In this document: piece by piece, positions 5,007 to 5,452 of the stretch | Layout of the letters: every line of letters starts with the position of its first letter | Position numbering within the stretch: position 1 is the first letter of the stretch | Assembly (NCBI GenBank): GCA_024277405.1 | Contig: JAJRVI010000059.1 | Location: 1 to 5,452 of the forward strand | From: Fidelibacterota bacterium | Lineage (GTDB): Bacteria; Bipolaricaulota; Bipolaricaulia; Bipolaricaulales; Bipolaricaulaceae | Direction of reading: 5' to 3' | Length of the DNA stretch: 5,452 nucleotides | Position numbers and translations under genes: made by a program | The notes under the pieces: model-generated | Database searches by the model: none | The model's input: the letters and a program-made list of their open reading frames with translations, nothing else | Told to the model about the DNA's origin: nothing

Positions 5007-5452
5007 ATGTTGAGTCCGGAGAGGGTTCCCCGGTGCATGAGCACCCAGCACCCCGACAACGTCCAAACCCCCTTCTTCGCCGATCATCCCCTCCTCCAGG
5101 GGGAGGACGAGGTCAAGGAGGCGTTCTACGCCTACTCCCACCTCGGCTGTACGGAACAGATGTGGGACTACGAGGGCAAAGAGGTGGATCCATTCGTGGT
5201 GAAGAAGCTCCTCACCCGGTACGAGTCGTTCTTCCGTGAACACCGGCTGGGGGAGGAGCTCTTCCTCACCCTGCGGGTCCCCAATCCCCGGGTGGAGCGG
5301 GCCGAGGGGAAGGTCCTCCTCGAGACCCTGGAGAGCATCCCCCGCTCCTGTGACGCCGCCCGGCTCTTCTACGGGGACGACGAGCCGCCGCCCATCTTCG
5401 AGGTCATCCTCCCCATGACCACGAGCTCTGCGGAGCTCAACCGGGTGTACCA
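5007..5452 (+). CDS. ppcA: Archaeal-type phosphoenolpyruvate carboxylase, N-terminal 148 residues
   Basis: The open frame from 5007 runs off the right edge without a stop. It encodes the start of the archaeal-type PEPC (PpcA), which adds bicarbonate to phosphoenolpyruvate to give oxaloacetate and so refills the TCA cycle. The hallmark N-terminal MSTQHPDN is at residues 11-18, followed by SHLGCTEQMWDYEGKEVD (44-61), LTRYESFFREH (69-79), LFLTLRVPNP (85-94), LLETLESIPRSCDAARLFY (104-122) and FEVILPMTTS (131-140). These match the archaeal-type family, which is about half the length (roughly 500 residues) of the common bacterial PEPC and only distantly related to it. About a quarter to a third of the protein is visible, so integrity of the rest is unknown. 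The strong ribosome site and the VPRCMSTQHPDN context, like the PRTM-STQHPDN of homologues, support the 5007 start. Confidence 0.93.
   Translation, partial: MLSPERVPRCMSTQHPDNVQTPFFADHPLLQGEDEVKEAFYAYSHLGCTEQMWDYEGKEVDPFVVKKLLTRYESFFREHRLGEELFLTLRVPNPRVERAEGKVLLETLESIPRSCDAARLFYGDDEPPPIFEVILPMTTSSAELNRVY

Noticed and set aside
1..5452. A search by eye for a new defence, mobile or biosynthetic system, tandem repeats or CRISPR.
   Set aside because: All seven genes fall into known, mostly housekeeping families; I saw no repeat arrays, transposase, integrase or cryptic RNA-like structure beyond the sites listed.

Overview
The window is a GC-rich, gene-dense piece of what looks like a bacterial chromosome. 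It holds seven protein genes, two of them cut by the window edges, and no RNA genes, mobile elements or CRISPR arrays that I can see. The bacterial reading rests on strong GGAGG-type Shine-Dalgarno sites, sigma-70-like promoter hexamers, an AhpC of the exact enteric layout and a bacterial-length YchF. Against that, the last gene is the archaeal-type PEP carboxylase, which is frequent in archaea and scattered in bacteria. An uncultured, possibly thermophilic, high-GC lineage such as Bipolaricaulota/Acetothermia would fit, but that is a guess; the sequence does not settle taxonomy.

Layout, left to right. (1) 1-533, + strand: C-terminal part of a PhoPQ-activated pathogenicity-related (PqaA-like) alpha/beta hydrolase. 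(2) 534-614: a short gap with a near-consensus promoter and a strikingly AT-rich, PerR/Fur-like palindromic patch, leading into ahpC (615-1178, +). (3) 1193-1226: a perfect 13-bp hairpin between convergent genes. (4) A minus-strand pair: mrp/apbC P-loop ATPase (2860-2069), then a DUF89 (ARMT1-like) metal-dependent phosphatase (2072-1227), with an ATGA stop/start overlap. (5) 2861-3017: divergent intergenic region with a plausible ychF promoter. (6) ychF (3018-4106, +, GTG start), then a DMT/EamA ten-helix transporter (4108-4959, +) only one base later. (7) 4960-5006: a short leader with a strong ribosome site, then the first 148 codons of archaeal-type PEP carboxylase (5007 to the window end).

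Functionally this is mostly housekeeping: peroxide defence (AhpC), Fe-S cluster handling (Mrp), metabolite damage repair (DUF89), a translation/stress-linked ATPase (YchF), export (EamA) and anaplerotic carbon fixation (PEPC). The only tight links are mrp-DUF89 and ychF-EamA, each likely co-transcribed. I found no convincing new multi-gene system. The points most worth checking are the ahpC operator-like patch, the translationally coupled Mrp-DUF89 pair and the archaeal-type PEPC in a bacterial setting.
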